A stretch of DNA of 64,000 bases from Stenotrophomonas sp. UBA7346 (GCA_002471015.1 DKPB01000049.1:1-64000); one strand, 5' to 3'; positions 1 through 8,421 are shown, numbered from the stretch's first letter. Made by a program: numbers and translations. The notes: generated by a model not told the origin, from the sequence alone.

Positions 1-776
1 CGGGTGCCGGTCTGCTTGAACAGCAGCTCCTTGGCGTAGGCCTGCAGGTGCGGATCGGGATTCTGCAGCAGGGCGATGGCCAACGGCCCCAGCCAGATCG
101 CGGTGCCGGCCAGGAAGGCCGGCAGCAGCAGCCACCAGCGCCAGCTGCGGCCCGGGCCGGCTGCCTGCGGGTGGCGCCAGCGCCACAGCATCCACGGCAG
201 CAGCATCAGCAACGGCAGGAATCCCACCCCTTTGGTCACGGTGCCGGCCCCGGCCGCGAAGGCTGCCAGCGCCAGCGCCCACCAGTTCGGCCCCAGCAGC
301 AGGTGCCGCACCAGCCCCCACAAGGCAAGGGTCGTCATGCCTACCAGCACCATGTCGATCTGCGCGCGCTTGGCCATCAGCCCGAACTGGATGCAGACGA
401 ACAATGCCACCACCGCGTAACGGGCGACCTGGCGGTTCCACAGGCGTCGGCTCATGTCCCAGGTGAGCCACAGGGTGAGCAGTGCGGCCAGCAGCGAGGG
501 CAGCAGGAAAGACAGGTTCCAGTTGCCGATCATTTTGTAGGTGGCCGCCTGTATCCACATGAAGGTGGCCGGCTTTTCCGCATACAGCTCGCTGCCACGG
601 TGTGGCAGCAGCCATTGCCCGGTTTCCACCATATGCCTGGCGGCCAGCACGAAGCGTGGCTCGTCGGGCGGGGTTGGCGAACGCAGGCCCAGCCCGGCCA
701 GCAGGCTGGCGATGACCAGTGCGACGAGAACGGCAAACCAGAGGGGGTGGGAAGAGCGGGACGAGGTTGGGCGCAC
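1..776 (-). CDS. ArnT/PMT-like GT-C glycosyltransferase, C-terminus cut by window edge
   Basis: Predicted inner-membrane glycosyltransferase using an undecaprenyl-phosphate-linked sugar to modify an envelope acceptor (family knowledge). About 258 residues are visible: one N-terminal membrane helix (VALVIASLLAGLG), then the loop motif PPDEPRF with its conserved Asp-Glu pair, then YAEKPATFMW, both typical of the first periplasmic loop of GT39/ArnT-type enzymes, followed by several more hydrophobic segments. I chose GTG at 776. A GTG at 863 would add 29 residues that do not look like the family. It is divergent from a ColR/ColS-like pair, and ColRS systems elsewhere control lipid A modification genes, so regulation by the neighbour is plausible. 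The acceptor is unknown. Confidence 0.8.
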   Translation of the reverse strand, partial: MRPTSSRSSHPLWFAVLVALVIASLLAGLGLRSPTPPDEPRFVLAARHMVETGQWLLPHRGSELYAEKPATFMWIQAATYKMIGNWNLSFLLPSLLAALLTLWLTWDMSRRLWNRQVARYAVVALFVCIQFGLMAKRAQIDMVLVGMTTLALWGLVRHLLLGPNWWALALAAFAAGAGTVTKGVGFLPLLMLLPWMLWRWRHPQAAGPGRSWRWWLLLPAFLAGTAIWLGPLAIALLQNPDPHLQAYAKELLFKQTGT

Positions 777-930
777 AGGCGGCTCGGTGTCGAAGGCTGG
801 CAGGATGATGGGGCATGCAACGTTGGAAACCCGTCGAAGCCGGGGCTCTGCCGCTTCGACCACATTCCGACGACCATGGCGCTAGGATACGTGGGTGATG
901 CCTCGGCCCGGGGCAGTAAGGTTACGCCCC

Positions 931-1620
931 ATGCGGCTGCTGGTCATTGAAGACAATCGTAATCTGGTCGCCAACCTCTTTGATTACTTCGAGGCACGCG
1001 GGCACACCCTGGACGTGGCTCCGGACGGCATCACCGGCTTGCACCTGGCCGGTACCCAGAGCTACGACGCCATCCTGCTGGACTGGATGCTGCCGCGCAT
1101 GGAGGGGCCCGAGGTACTGCGCAAGCTGCGCGAGGACTTCCGCTCCGAAGTGCCGGTGATCATGCTGACCGCGCGTGACGAACTGCCCGACAAGATCACG
1201 GGCTTCCGCGCGGGTGCCGATGATTACCTGACCAAGCCCTTTGCGCTGCCGGAACTGGAAGTGCGGCTGGATGCGGTGCTCGCCCGCACGCATGGCCGCA
1301 ACCCGCGCAAGGTGCTGGAAGTGCATGACCTGCAGTTGGATCTGGCAACGCTGGAGGCACAACGTGCCGGACAGGTGCTGCACCTGTACCCGGCCTGCCG
1401 CAAGTTGCTGGAGGTGCTGATGCGCGCCAGCCCGGCTGCGGTGCCCCGCGACCAGTTGGAGTACGCCCTGTGGGGCGATGAGCCGCCGGACGGTGACATG
1501 CTGCGCTCGCATATCTACGAGCTGCGTCGCGCGGTGGATGGGCCGTTCGAGCAGAAGCTGCTGCACACCCTGCCGCGGGTGGGCTACCGCCTGTCCGCGC
1601 CGGCTGCGGGTGCGCCGTGA
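931..1620 (+). CDS. OmpR/PhoP-family response regulator, ColR-like
   Basis: DNA-binding response regulator of 229 residues. The receiver domain (about 1-120) has acidic pocket E7-D8, phospho-acceptor D51, T80 and K102. The winged-helix output domain (about 125-222) ends in the usual LPRVGYRL motif. The N-terminus (MRLLVIEDNRNLVANL) and GADDYLTKPFALPELE closely resemble ColR. ATG 931 is preceded by AAGG at suitable spacing; the in-frame GTG at 895 is less likely. Its stop overlaps the kinase start as GTGA, so the two are translationally coupled. It probably controls envelope genes, possibly including the divergent glycosyltransferase. The ColR assignment is inference from similarity. Confidence 0.88.
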   Translation: MRLLVIEDNRNLVANLFDYFEARGHTLDVAPDGITGLHLAGTQSYDAILLDWMLPRMEGPEVLRKLREDFRSEVPVIMLTARDELPDKITGFRAGADDYLTKPFALPELEVRLDAVLARTHGRNPRKVLEVHDLQLDLATLEAQRAGQVLHLYPACRKLLEVLMRASPAAVPRDQLEYALWGDEPPDGDMLRSHIYELRRAVDGPFEQKLLHTLPRVGYRLSAPAAGAP

Positions 1621-2903
1621 CCCGCCGCACGCTACGGCGAAAGTTGCTGGGCTGGCTGGCGGTCTATGTGGGCCTGATCACCCTCGCTGTCTTCAGTGCG
1701 GCCAACTATGTGCATGAGCACGCCGAGCACGCGGTGTGGCGCTCGCTGTTGAACACCGAGCTGGACAGCATCATCGGCCAGATGCGGGTGGATCCGGATT
1801 ACCACTGGCAGAACTCGGACACCCTGCATTTCTATGCAAGTCATCAGCCCGGCGGTGTTCCGCGGAGCCTGACGCAGCTGCACCCGGGCCTGCACGATGG
1901 TGCTTTGCTGGATGGCAAGCAGGCGGCGGTGATGGTGCGCGACACCAGTGACTTCGGCAGGGTGGTGCTGGCCTTGGACATCACCGATTTCGGTGAGCTG
2001 GAGCATTTTGTAACGCGGTGGGCGTTGTTGGCCGGCATTGCCTTGCTGCTGGTGACGCTGCTGATGGCATGGGTGGGCATGACCCGGCTGGTACGGCCCT
2101 TGGCGGTGCTGGCACAGGACATCGCCAACCTGCGGCCTGAGCGCAAGGGGCAGCAGATCGTCGTGGACAAGCGCGGCAGCACCGAACTGGAAGTGATTGC
2201 CGGCGCGGTAAATGACTATCTGCAGCGCAACGAGCACTTCGTCGAGCGCGAACGCGCTTTCATCAGTACCGCAAGCCACGAGCTGCGTACCCCCATTGCC
2301 GTGATCACCGGCGCCGCCGAGTTGGCCCTGGAGCAACCGGGTGTGCCGGAGCGCGCGCGTCAACAGCTGCAGCGCGTGCGCACGACATCCACCGGCATGG
2401 AACAGTTGATCCAGCTGCTGCTGGTGCTGGCGCGTGATCCGACCAAATTGGCGGCGATGAGTGAGCTGGTGGCGTTGGACCAGCTGTTGCCGGAGATCGC
2501 CGAGGATCACCTTTATCTGGCCAAGGGCAAGGAGCTGGAACTGGCGCTGGTGGAGTTGGCGCCCTGCCGGGTGCTGGCACCACTGGCGGTGGTGCAGGCC
2601 GCCATTGGCAACCTGCTGCGCAATGCCATCGAGAACAGTGATCGCGGTGTGGTGCGTGTTGGGGTTTCAGCGGACGCCGTGCTCAGCATCGAAGACCCGG
2701 GCCATGGCATGAGCCCGGAGGAGGTGGCGCAGGTCTATGCGCGGATGAGCAGGGGCGAGCGCAGCCCCGGCGCGGGTATCGGCCTGGATCTGATCGGGCG
2801 CCTGTGCGAGCACCTGGGCTGGCAACTGCGGATTGATTCACGGCCCGAGCAGGGCACCCGCATGACCCTGGACATGAGCAGTTCGCTACCGGGAGCGGCA
2901 TGA
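1617..2903 (+). CDS. Membrane sensor histidine kinase, ColS-like
   Basis: Partner kinase of the preceding regulator, 428 residues. TM1 (about 9-29), a periplasmic sensor region of about 110 residues rich in His and Glu near its start (HEHAEH), TM2 (about 142-162), a HAMP-like linker, a dimerisation box with phospho-acceptor H221 in ASHELRTPI, then the N box (LLRNAIENS), G1 (EDPGHGMS) and G2 (GAGIGLDLI) of the ATPase domain. The GTG start overlaps the regulator stop by 4 nt. ColS proteins sense metals through acidic periplasmic residues; here that is only a suggestion. The transcript runs into the SMAG array, which lies between this gene and a convergent one. Confidence 0.87.
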   Translation: MTRRTLRRKLLGWLAVYVGLITLAVFSAANYVHEHAEHAVWRSLLNTELDSIIGQMRVDPDYHWQNSDTLHFYASHQPGGVPRSLTQLHPGLHDGALLDGKQAAVMVRDTSDFGRVVLALDITDFGELEHFVTRWALLAGIALLLVTLLMAWVGMTRLVRPLAVLAQDIANLRPERKGQQIVVDKRGSTELEVIAGAVNDYLQRNEHFVERERAFISTASHELRTPIAVITGAAELALEQPGVPERARQQLQRVRTTSTGMEQLIQLLLVLARDPTKLAAMSELVALDQLLPEIAEDHLYLAKGKELELALVELAPCRVLAPLAVVQAAIGNLLRNAIENSDRGVVRVGVSADAVLSIEDPGHGMSPEEVAQVYARMSRGERSPGAGIGLDLIGRLCEHLGWQLRIDSRPEQGTRMTLDMSSSLPGAA

Positions 2904-2950
2904 GCCGTCAAAGCGAGGCCACCTAATGCCGAGCCCTGCCCGGCAGGTGA

Positions 2951-3450
2951 TGTCCGGGTGGTGCCTCTGCCGAGCATGGCTCGGCACTACATGCATGGAC
3001 GTTGCTGGTAATGCCTCTGCCGAGCATGGCTCGGCACTACATGCGGGGACGTTGCAGGTAATGCCTCTGCCGAGCATGGCTCGGCACTACATGCGTGGAC
3101 GTTGCCGGTAATGCCTCTGCCGAGCATGGCTCGGTACTACATGCGCGGACGTTGCTGGTAATGCTTCTGCCGAGCATGGCTCGGCACTAGATGCGTGGAC
3201 GTTGCCGGTAATGCCTCTGCCGAGCATGGCTCGGCACTACATGCGCGGACGTTGCTGGTAATGCCTCTGCCGAGCATGGCTCGGCACTACATGCGCGGAC
3301 GTTGCTAGTAATGCCTCCGCCGAGCATGGCTCGGTACTACATGCGGGGACGTTGCTGGTAATGCCTCTGCCGAGCATGGCTCGGCACTACATGCGGGGAC
3401 GTTGCAGGTAATGCCTCTGCCGAGCATGGCTCGGCACTACCGGCTAGGAG
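2951..3450. repeat. Tandem SMAG palindrome array, 10 x exactly 50 bp
   Basis: Ten units start at 2951, 3001, 3051 and so on to 3401, each exactly 50 bp. Each contains TGCCGAGC-ATG-GCTCGGCA, an 8-bp stem with a 3-nt loop, followed by cactac (GTAG on the minus strand). All copies point the same way. Between palindromes lies a near-constant linker (atgcgnggacgttgctggtaa). A few substitutions mark individual units: 3101 and 3301 carry tcggtac, which would still pair as G-U in RNA. The array fills the gap between convergent genes, and its last unit runs into the stop codon at 3444. It matches the SMAG repeats reported for S. maltophilia. Confidence 0.95.
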
Positions 3451-3935
3451 GCGGGCAGTAGTTCGCGTTCGATCAGCCAGCGGCGGGCATCGTCGGCATC
3501 CTGCTCGAACCAGGCCTGGGTTGAACCCAGACGATAGGTGTAGCCCCAGCTGTCCATGTCCGCCATCAGGCGCGCGCTGCCCACGCCGGGCAATTGCCCG
3601 GCCAGCACGATCTGCAGGTAGCAGGTGGCGTCTTCCTCGGGCACCGAGTCGGTGGCGTCGGTATGCACCTGGGCACGACGCTCGGGTGGCAGCACGATCA
3701 GGTGGCAGGATTCATGCAGCATCGAATGCACCGGCGTGTCGTCGCGTACATAGACATCGCTGGCGATGATGCCGGCCTCTGGCTCACCCCAATAGCTGCC
3801 CGGGATCTTCTCGCCTGTTGCCACACGGTGCAGGCGCAGGCCATGGCGTGCCAGTAGCGCGGCGGCGTCATCCCATTGGATATCGCCGACGCACAGCACG
3901 CTGGCGCTGGTTTCAGGGGCAGGGGAGTCGTTCAC
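3444..3935 (-). CDS. HExxH-motif protein of unknown function, last gene of min operon
   Basis: About 163 residues and not recognised as a named family. It contains HESCH (an HExxH pattern) in DTPVHSMLHESCHLIVLP, as in zinc metallopeptidases, plus a later acidic stretch (PEEDATCYLQ) that could supply further ligands. No signal peptide or membrane helix is visible. The start is uncertain: GTG 3935 lies only 7 nt after a 9-bp hairpin and has no clear ribosome-binding site; GTG 3902 (VLCVGDIQW) would be an alternative. It follows minE on the same strand with a 34-nt gap, so co-transcription is likely. Function is unknown, and a zinc-dependent hydrolase is only a guess from the motif. Confidence 0.7.
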   Translation of the reverse strand: MNDSPAPETSASVLCVGDIQWDDAAALLARHGLRLHRVATGEKIPGSYWGEPEAGIIASDVYVRDDTPVHSMLHESCHLIVLPPERRAQVHTDATDSVPEEDATCYLQIVLAGQLPGVGSARLMADMDSWGYTYRLGSTQAWFEQDADDARRWLIERELLPAS

Positions 3936-3942
3936 GGGGCTG

Positions 3943-3963
3943 CCCGGCGCCTTGGGCGCCGGG
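3943..3963 (-). terminator. GC-rich stem-loop between minE and the HExxH gene
   Basis: CCCGGCGCC-TTG-GGCGCCGGG is a perfect 9-bp stem with a 3-nt loop, 6 nt downstream of the minE stop. There is no U-tract, so it may be an attenuator or an mRNA-stabilising hairpin rather than a full terminator. It sits immediately upstream of the possible GTG start of the next gene. Confidence 0.5.
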
Positions 3964-3969
3964 TCCTGG

Positions 3970-4221
3970 TTACTTGTCGTCGGGCAGGGCCACGGAAATG
4001 TCGAGCACGTCGTTGGCGCCATCCTTGACCAGGTCCACCTTGACCGCGTCGGCGTCGATGTTGACGTACTTCTTGATCACTTCCAGCAGCTCGCGTTGCA
4101 GCAGCGGCAGGTAGTCCGGGCCGCCACGGGTGCTGCGTTCCTGCGCGATGATGATCTGCAGGCGGTTCTTCGCGGTTTCGGCGGTAGTCTTCTTCTGCTT
4201 CAGGAAGTCGAGCAGTCCCAT
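3970..4221 (-). CDS. minE: Cell division topological specificity factor MinE
   Basis: 83 residues. It drives pole-to-pole oscillation by stimulating MinD ATPase and displacing MinC. The N-terminal membrane/MinD-binding segment (MGLLDFLKQKK, then RLQIIIAQER) and the C-terminal topological specificity domain (LPLLQRELLEVIKKYV onward) are intact and of normal length. It starts 2 nt after the minD stop, so it is translated with minD. Third Min component in a minC-minD-minE order. Confidence 0.97.
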   Translation of the reverse strand: MGLLDFLKQKKTTAETAKNRLQIIIAQERSTRGGPDYLPLLQRELLEVIKKYVNIDADAVKVDLVKDGANDVLDISVALPDDK

Positions 4222-4223
4222 GC

Positions 4224-5033
4224 TTATCCTCCAAACAGCTTGCTGAAGAAGCCCTTCTTCTCCACGGTGGTGAAGCGCATCGGGCGCTCCTCGCCAAGGA
4301 TGCGGCCAACCGCGTCCTCGTAGGCCTGGCCGGCCGGGGATTCGGTATCCAGGATCACCGGCTCGCCCTTGTTGGAGGCATTGAGCACGTCACCGGATTC
4401 GGGGATCACGCCGATGGCCTTCAGCCCCAGCACTTCCTCCACGTCGGTGATGCTCAGCATCTCGCCGGTTTCCACCCGCGCCGGGCTGTAGCGGGTGAGC
4501 AGCAGGAAGGCCGGGACCGGCTTGCCGGCTTCGGCATTGGCGGTCTTGGAGTCCAGCAGGCCGATGATGCGGTCCGAGTCGCGCACCGAGGACACTTCCG
4601 GGTTGACCACCACCACCGCGCGGTCGGCGAAGTACATCGCCAGGAAGGCGCCCTTCTCGATGCCGGCCGGGGAGTCGCAGATGATGAAGTCGAAGCCGTC
4701 GGCAGCCAGGTCCTTGAGAACCTTTTCCACGCCTTCCTTGTTCAGTGCGTCCTTGTCGCGGGTCTGCGAGGCAGCCAGCACGTACAGGTTCTCAAAGCGC
4801 TTGTCCTTGATCAGGGCCTGCTTCAGCGTGGCTTCGCCATGGACGACGTTGACGAAGTCATATACCACCCGGCGCTCGCAGCCCATGATCAGGTCGAGGT
4901 TGCGCAGGCCGACGTCGAAGTCGATGACGGCAACCTTCTTGCCACGGCGCGCGAGCCCACAGGCGATGCTGGCGCTTGAGGTGGTCTTGCCGACGCCGCC
5001 CTTGCCGGAGGTGACTACGAGAATTTCAGCCAA
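4224..5033 (-). CDS. minD: Septum site-determining ATPase MinD
   Basis: 269 residues, matching the family length. Membrane-associated ATPase that recruits MinC. The deviant Walker A motif GKGGVGKTT contains K11 and K16. The C-terminal amphipathic membrane-targeting helix (VEKKGFFSKLFGG) is present. The start is TTG at 5033: AGGAG at 5041-5045 lies 7 nt upstream, and this gives the standard LAEILVVTSGKGG N-terminus. The in-frame ATG upstream at 5072 lies at the end of minC and would add a 13-residue non-homologous tail. Co-transcribed with minC and minE. Confidence 0.97.
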   Translation of the reverse strand: MAEILVVTSGKGGVGKTTSSASIACGLARRGKKVAVIDFDVGLRNLDLIMGCERRVVYDFVNVVHGEATLKQALIKDKRFENLYVLAASQTRDKDALNKEGVEKVLKDLAADGFDFIICDSPAGIEKGAFLAMYFADRAVVVVNPEVSSVRDSDRIIGLLDSKTANAEAGKPVPAFLLLTRYSPARVETGEMLSITDVEEVLGLKAIGVIPESGDVLNASNKGEPVILDTESPAGQAYEDAVGRILGEERPMRFTTVEKKGFFSKLFGG

Positions 5034-5068
5034 AGGATTACTCCTGGAGTTCTTGTTGGGCCGCTGCG

Positions 5069-5842
5069 TCAATCAAGCGCAGCGATCATGATTTGGTCCT
5101 GTTCCAGCCAGATCTGTACGGCTTTGCCGCGCAGATTGTCAGGGATATCGTCCAGTACCTTATACCGTCCTGCAATGGCAACCAGTTCAGCATGGAAGTC
5201 GCGGCAGAAGATGCGTGCGCCCTCATTGCCTTGCGCGCCAGCCAAAGCCCGGCCCCGCAGCGTACCGTAGATGTGGATGCTGCCATCGGCAATGACCTCG
5301 GCACCGGCACCCACCGTTGAGAGTACGGTCAGGTCGCAGTTCTCCGCGTACAGCTGCTGGCCGGAGCGGACCGTGGTCAATTGCATGCGACCAGGCTGCG
5401 GCACTGCCCCGGTCGGCGCAGCGGCCGGCGGCGGTGCCGGTTCGGCAGCACGCTTTCTTTCCGGCGGCGGCGGCGGGGGGGGGGCGGGCTCGACCTCGGC
5501 GCGTTCGTACTGGGCGCGGAACTTGGCCAACAGGGGCAGGCCAAGCTGCTCGGAAAGGGCTTCGGTGTCGCTGCTGCCATAGGCCAGGGCTACCGGCAGG
5601 ACGCCGGCATCACGCAGGCCGTTGACCAGTTCCTGGGCGGTGGCCCGGTCCGGCACCTGGCTCAGTCCACCAAAATCCAGAATCACCGCGGCCCGGCCAA
5701 ACAGCTTGGGCGCACGGGCCACGCGTTCGCGCATTTCCTGGGACAGGCGCGCCACGTCGAGGGTGCGGATACGCAGGTTGGCAATGCCGACCTGCCCGAT
5801 TTTCAGTTCACCAGCTTGTTCGTAATCCAAATTCACTGCCAT
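5069..5842 (-). CDS. minC: Septum site-determining protein MinC
   Basis: 257 residues. FtsZ-ring inhibitor positioned by MinD. The N-terminal domain (about 1-110, including ILDFGGLSQVP) and the C-terminal beta-helix domain (from about 155, with TVRSGQQLYAENCDL and DGSIHIYGTLRGRALAG) are both present. They are joined by a long Pro/Ala-rich linker (about 118-150) containing seven consecutive prolines. That linker is coded partly by a run of ten C (ten G on the plus strand, 5475-5484), an unusual slippage-prone tract in an otherwise ordinary gene. The ATG lies 1 nt after the stop of the upstream acetyltransferase, so the two are coupled. Confidence 0.96.
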   Translation of the reverse strand: MAVNLDYEQAGELKIGQVGIANLRIRTLDVARLSQEMRERVARAPKLFGRAAVILDFGGLSQVPDRATAQELVNGLRDAGVLPVALAYGSSDTEALSEQLGLPLLAKFRAQYERAEVEPAPPPPPPPERKRAAEPAPPPAAAPTGAVPQPGRMQLTTVRSGQQLYAENCDLTVLSTVGAGAEVIADGSIHIYGTLRGRALAGAQGNEGARIFCRDFHAELVAIAGRYKVLDDIPDNLRGKAVQIWLEQDQIMIAALD

Positions 5843-5843
5843 C

Positions 5844-6434
5844 TCAGGTTCCCGTCGGCCGCTGCTGCAGCGGCCGGCGTGTGTTGCCTACCCAAGGGAC
5901 GTCGGGCAGGTTGTCGCCATAGGTTTCCTTGACCCATTCATAGCTGCACAGGTCCTTGAGCAGCATGCTGGCACGCACGTCGACGGCCGGCATGGTGTTC
6001 TGGCCCACCTCGCGGAAGCCGAAGCTGCCATGGAACAACAGCGCGGCATCCGCGCCGTGGTCCAGGAAAACCTCGCATGCCATCTGCGGGTAGCGCAACT
6101 CGGCATAGCTCTGCGCGTCCGCGTAGAAGGCACGGCCTACGCCGCCACCGCGGCGGCGGCTGGCCACCACGATGCGGTCAATGTAGAAGAAGCTGGGGTA
6201 ACGCTGCTGGAACCAGGCAAAATTGCAGCTGTCGTGCGCACTGTGGCTGCCATAGCCGACGAGGAAGCCGGCCATGTTGCCGTCGCGCTCGGCGACGCGG
6301 AAATACTCGGCTGTTTCGTAAAAGCGCCGCACCTTGGCGGCATCCAGCGGCAGGATCGCGAGACCGGCGTTGTTGTTCAGTGCCAGAACCGAATCGAGCT
6401 CGTGCTCGCGCACGTCGCGGATGACAATCGACAT
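5844..6434 (-). CDS. GNAT-family N-acetyltransferase, first gene of min operon
   Basis: 196 residues from ATG 6434 (MSIVIRDVREHELDSVLALN). GNAT fold features: strands around FFYIDRIVVASRRRGGGVGR, where RRRGGGVG is the acetyl-CoA pyrophosphate loop (motif A), and a late LLFHGSFGFREVGQ segment typical of motif B. The substrate is unknown. Its stop is separated from the minC start by one base, so it is almost certainly in the min transcript. The 149-bp gap to the divergent kinase should hold the operon promoter. A link to division control is suggested only by position. Confidence 0.85.
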   Translation of the reverse strand: MSIVIRDVREHELDSVLALNNNAGLAILPLDAAKVRRFYETAEYFRVAERDGNMAGFLVGYGSHSAHDSCNFAWFQQRYPSFFYIDRIVVASRRRGGGVGRAFYADAQSYAELRYPQMACEVFLDHGADAALLFHGSFGFREVGQNTMPAVDVRASMLLKDLCSYEWVKETYGDNLPDVPWVGNTRRPLQQRPTGT

Positions 6435-6583
6435 TGTGACTCCGGGGGTGAAGCGGTCGGCCCTGGTGGGCTGTCGTCGGATTATCGCATGGCCGGGGCG
6501 GGCCGGGCGAGCGTCAGCAGGTTGGGGCCAGGCATGACTTCCGTGGGAGGGCGCGCAGGCCCTGTGCTCCGTACCATGCACGC

Positions 6584-7780
6584 ATGTTGGGATACCTCAG
6601 CCATACCCGAGTTCTCCGCCTGGCCGGTCTTTTTACCTGGGCCATCGTCGCCTTGCCGCTGGTTTACACCCAGTACGCGTTGCAGGACGAGGTGGCCCTG
6701 GTGCGCCCGGGCGAGGGCCTGTGGCTGGGCCTGGCCTATTTCGCCTTTGGTGCCTGCTACTTCTGGTTGACCCGTGGCCTCAACAGTGGTGGCCATGCGC
6801 ACTGGTATGACCGCCTGCTGTTGCTGGTGCTCACCATCTGTGCGCTGGCGGTGAGCTTCCTCAATGGCTCGGGGCTGGGCAGCATCCTGATGATGGTGGC
6901 GGCCGGGGTCATTCCCTGGCTGTTGCCGGTGCGGCTGGGCGTGGCCTGGCTGCTGATCAGCCAGCTCACCGTGCTGCCGGTGTACTCGATGCTGGGCTTC
7001 TCGTTGTTCGAGGCCTTGATGCAGTCGCTGCTGTACGGTGGTTTCTCTTTGTTCATTTTTGTCACCAGCCTGGTGGCGCGGCAGCAGACCCAGGCGCGCG
7101 AGGAACAGCGCCGGCTCAACGCCGAGTTGCGTGCCACACGGCTGCTGCTGGCCGAGAGCGCTCGGATCAACGAGCGCACCCGCATTTCCCGTGAGTTGCA
7201 CGACCTGCTGGGCCACCACCTGACTGCGCTGAGCCTGAACCTGGAGGTGGCGGGGCACATCACCGAGGGTCAGGCGCAGGAGCATGTACGGCAGGCCCAC
7301 ACCTTGGCCAAGCTGCTGTTGACCGACGTGCGCGAGGCAGTGAGCCAGCTGCGCGAAAGCGGCGCCATCGACCTGGCGGCGGCGCTGCGGCCGCTGGCCG
7401 AGCGGGTGCCCTCATTGCAGATCCACCTGGATATCGCCGACCCGCTGAACGTCGAAGATCCCGAGCGGGCGCATGTCATGCTGCGCTGTACGCAGGAAAT
7501 CATCACCAATGCGGTGCGCCATGCCGGCGCCCGCAACCTGTGGATCCAGGTCGTCAAGGGCGACGGGGAGATCGTGATTGATGCCCATGATGACGGTATT
7601 GGCGGCGATGTGGATACCATCATGCCGGGAAACGGTCTGCGTGGCATGCGTGAGAGACTGTTGCAGCTGGGTGGTCGGCTGGATGTGTCGGCGCGTCGGG
7701 GCGAAGGTTTCCGTCTTCGCGCCAGCCTGCCGGTGGTAACCAATATGATGTTGGCCTCGGGGCCGCAAGGAGTGAATTGA
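6584..7780 (+). CDS. NarL-type sensor histidine kinase (HisKA_3), DesK-like architecture
   Basis: 398 residues. About five to six membrane helices in residues 10-165 and almost no periplasmic domain, which suggests sensing within or near the membrane. Then a coiled linker (QQTQAREEQRRLNAELRA), the HisKA_3 phosphorylation motif SRELHDLLGHHLTAL with H206, and a HATPase domain (EIITNAVRHA; DGIGG; GNGLRGMRERL). It is coupled to the downstream regulator by a TGATG stop/start overlap. Similar architecture occurs in DesK, which senses membrane fluidity; the signal here is not known. Confidence 0.88.
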   Translation: MLGYLSHTRVLRLAGLFTWAIVALPLVYTQYALQDEVALVRPGEGLWLGLAYFAFGACYFWLTRGLNSGGHAHWYDRLLLLVLTICALAVSFLNGSGLGSILMMVAAGVIPWLLPVRLGVAWLLISQLTVLPVYSMLGFSLFEALMQSLLYGGFSLFIFVTSLVARQQTQAREEQRRLNAELRATRLLLAESARINERTRISRELHDLLGHHLTALSLNLEVAGHITEGQAQEHVRQAHTLAKLLLTDVREAVSQLRESGAIDLAAALRPLAERVPSLQIHLDIADPLNVEDPERAHVMLRCTQEIITNAVRHAGARNLWIQVVKGDGEIVIDAHDDGIGGDVDTIMPGNGLRGMRERLLQLGGRLDVSARRGEGFRLRASLPVVTNMMLASGPQGVN

Positions 7781-8421
7781 TGATCCGTGTCTGCCTGGTC
7801 GACGACCAAACCCTGGTACGGCAGGGCATCCGTTCGCTGCTGGCGCTGGACGATGGCATTGAAGTGGTGGCCGAAGCCACGGATGGCCAGCAGGCGGTGG
7901 ATATGATCCCTGCCGTTGCGCCGGACGTGGTGCTGATGGACATGCGCATGCCGGTGATGTCCGGGCTGGAGGCGCTGCAGACCCTGTCCCGCCTGGGCAA
8001 GCTGCCGCCGTCCATCATCCTGACCACCTTTGATGATGACCAGCTGGTGCTGGCCGGGCTCAAGGCCGGGGCCAAGGGCTATCTGCTGAAGGATGTGACC
8101 CTGGAGCAGCTGGTCGGTGCCATCCGCACTGTTGCCGGCGGTGGGTCGCTGGTGCAGCCAGCCGTGACCCAGCGCCTGCTGTCGGGGCTGGAACACATGC
8201 GCAATGAGTTCGTCAGTCTGGACCGGCCCGATCCGCTGACCGACCGCGAGACCGAGATCCTGCGCTTGATGGCCAGTGGTTTCTCCAACAAGGAGATCGC
8301 CAACTCGCTGGGGGTGGCCGAGGGCACCATCAAAAACCACGTCTCCAACATCCTGTCCAAGCTTGGCGTGCGTGACCGTACCCGCGCCGTGCTCAAGGCG
8401 TTCGAGCTGCAGCTTGTCTGA
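7780..8421 (+). CDS. NarL/FixJ-family response regulator
   Basis: 213 residues. Receiver domain with D8-D9, phospho-acceptor D54 in VVLMDMRMP and the GAKGYLLKD switch region. A LuxR-type helix-turn-helix occupies about 145-205 (LTDRETEILRLMASGFSNKE, then GTIKNHVSNILSKL). ATG 7780 overlaps the kinase stop, so the TTG at 7777 is not needed. Target genes are unknown; the monocistronic gene after a 327-bp gap is one candidate. Confidence 0.92.
   Translation: MIRVCLVDDQTLVRQGIRSLLALDDGIEVVAEATDGQQAVDMIPAVAPDVVLMDMRMPVMSGLEALQTLSRLGKLPPSIILTTFDDDQLVLAGLKAGAKGYLLKDVTLEQLVGAIRTVAGGGSLVQPAVTQRLLSGLEHMRNEFVSLDRPDPLTDRETEILRLMASGFSNKEIANSLGVAEGTIKNHVSNILSKLGVRDRTRAVLKAFELQLV

Noticed and set aside
48..950. 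A 300-residue plus-strand frame at the left edge
   Set aside because: Shadow of the minus-strand glycosyltransferase, whose PPDEPRF and YAEKPATFMW motifs are clear.
2951..3450. CRISPR-like appearance of the 50-bp array
   Set aside because: The parts between repeats are nearly identical, not unique spacers, and no cas gene is present.
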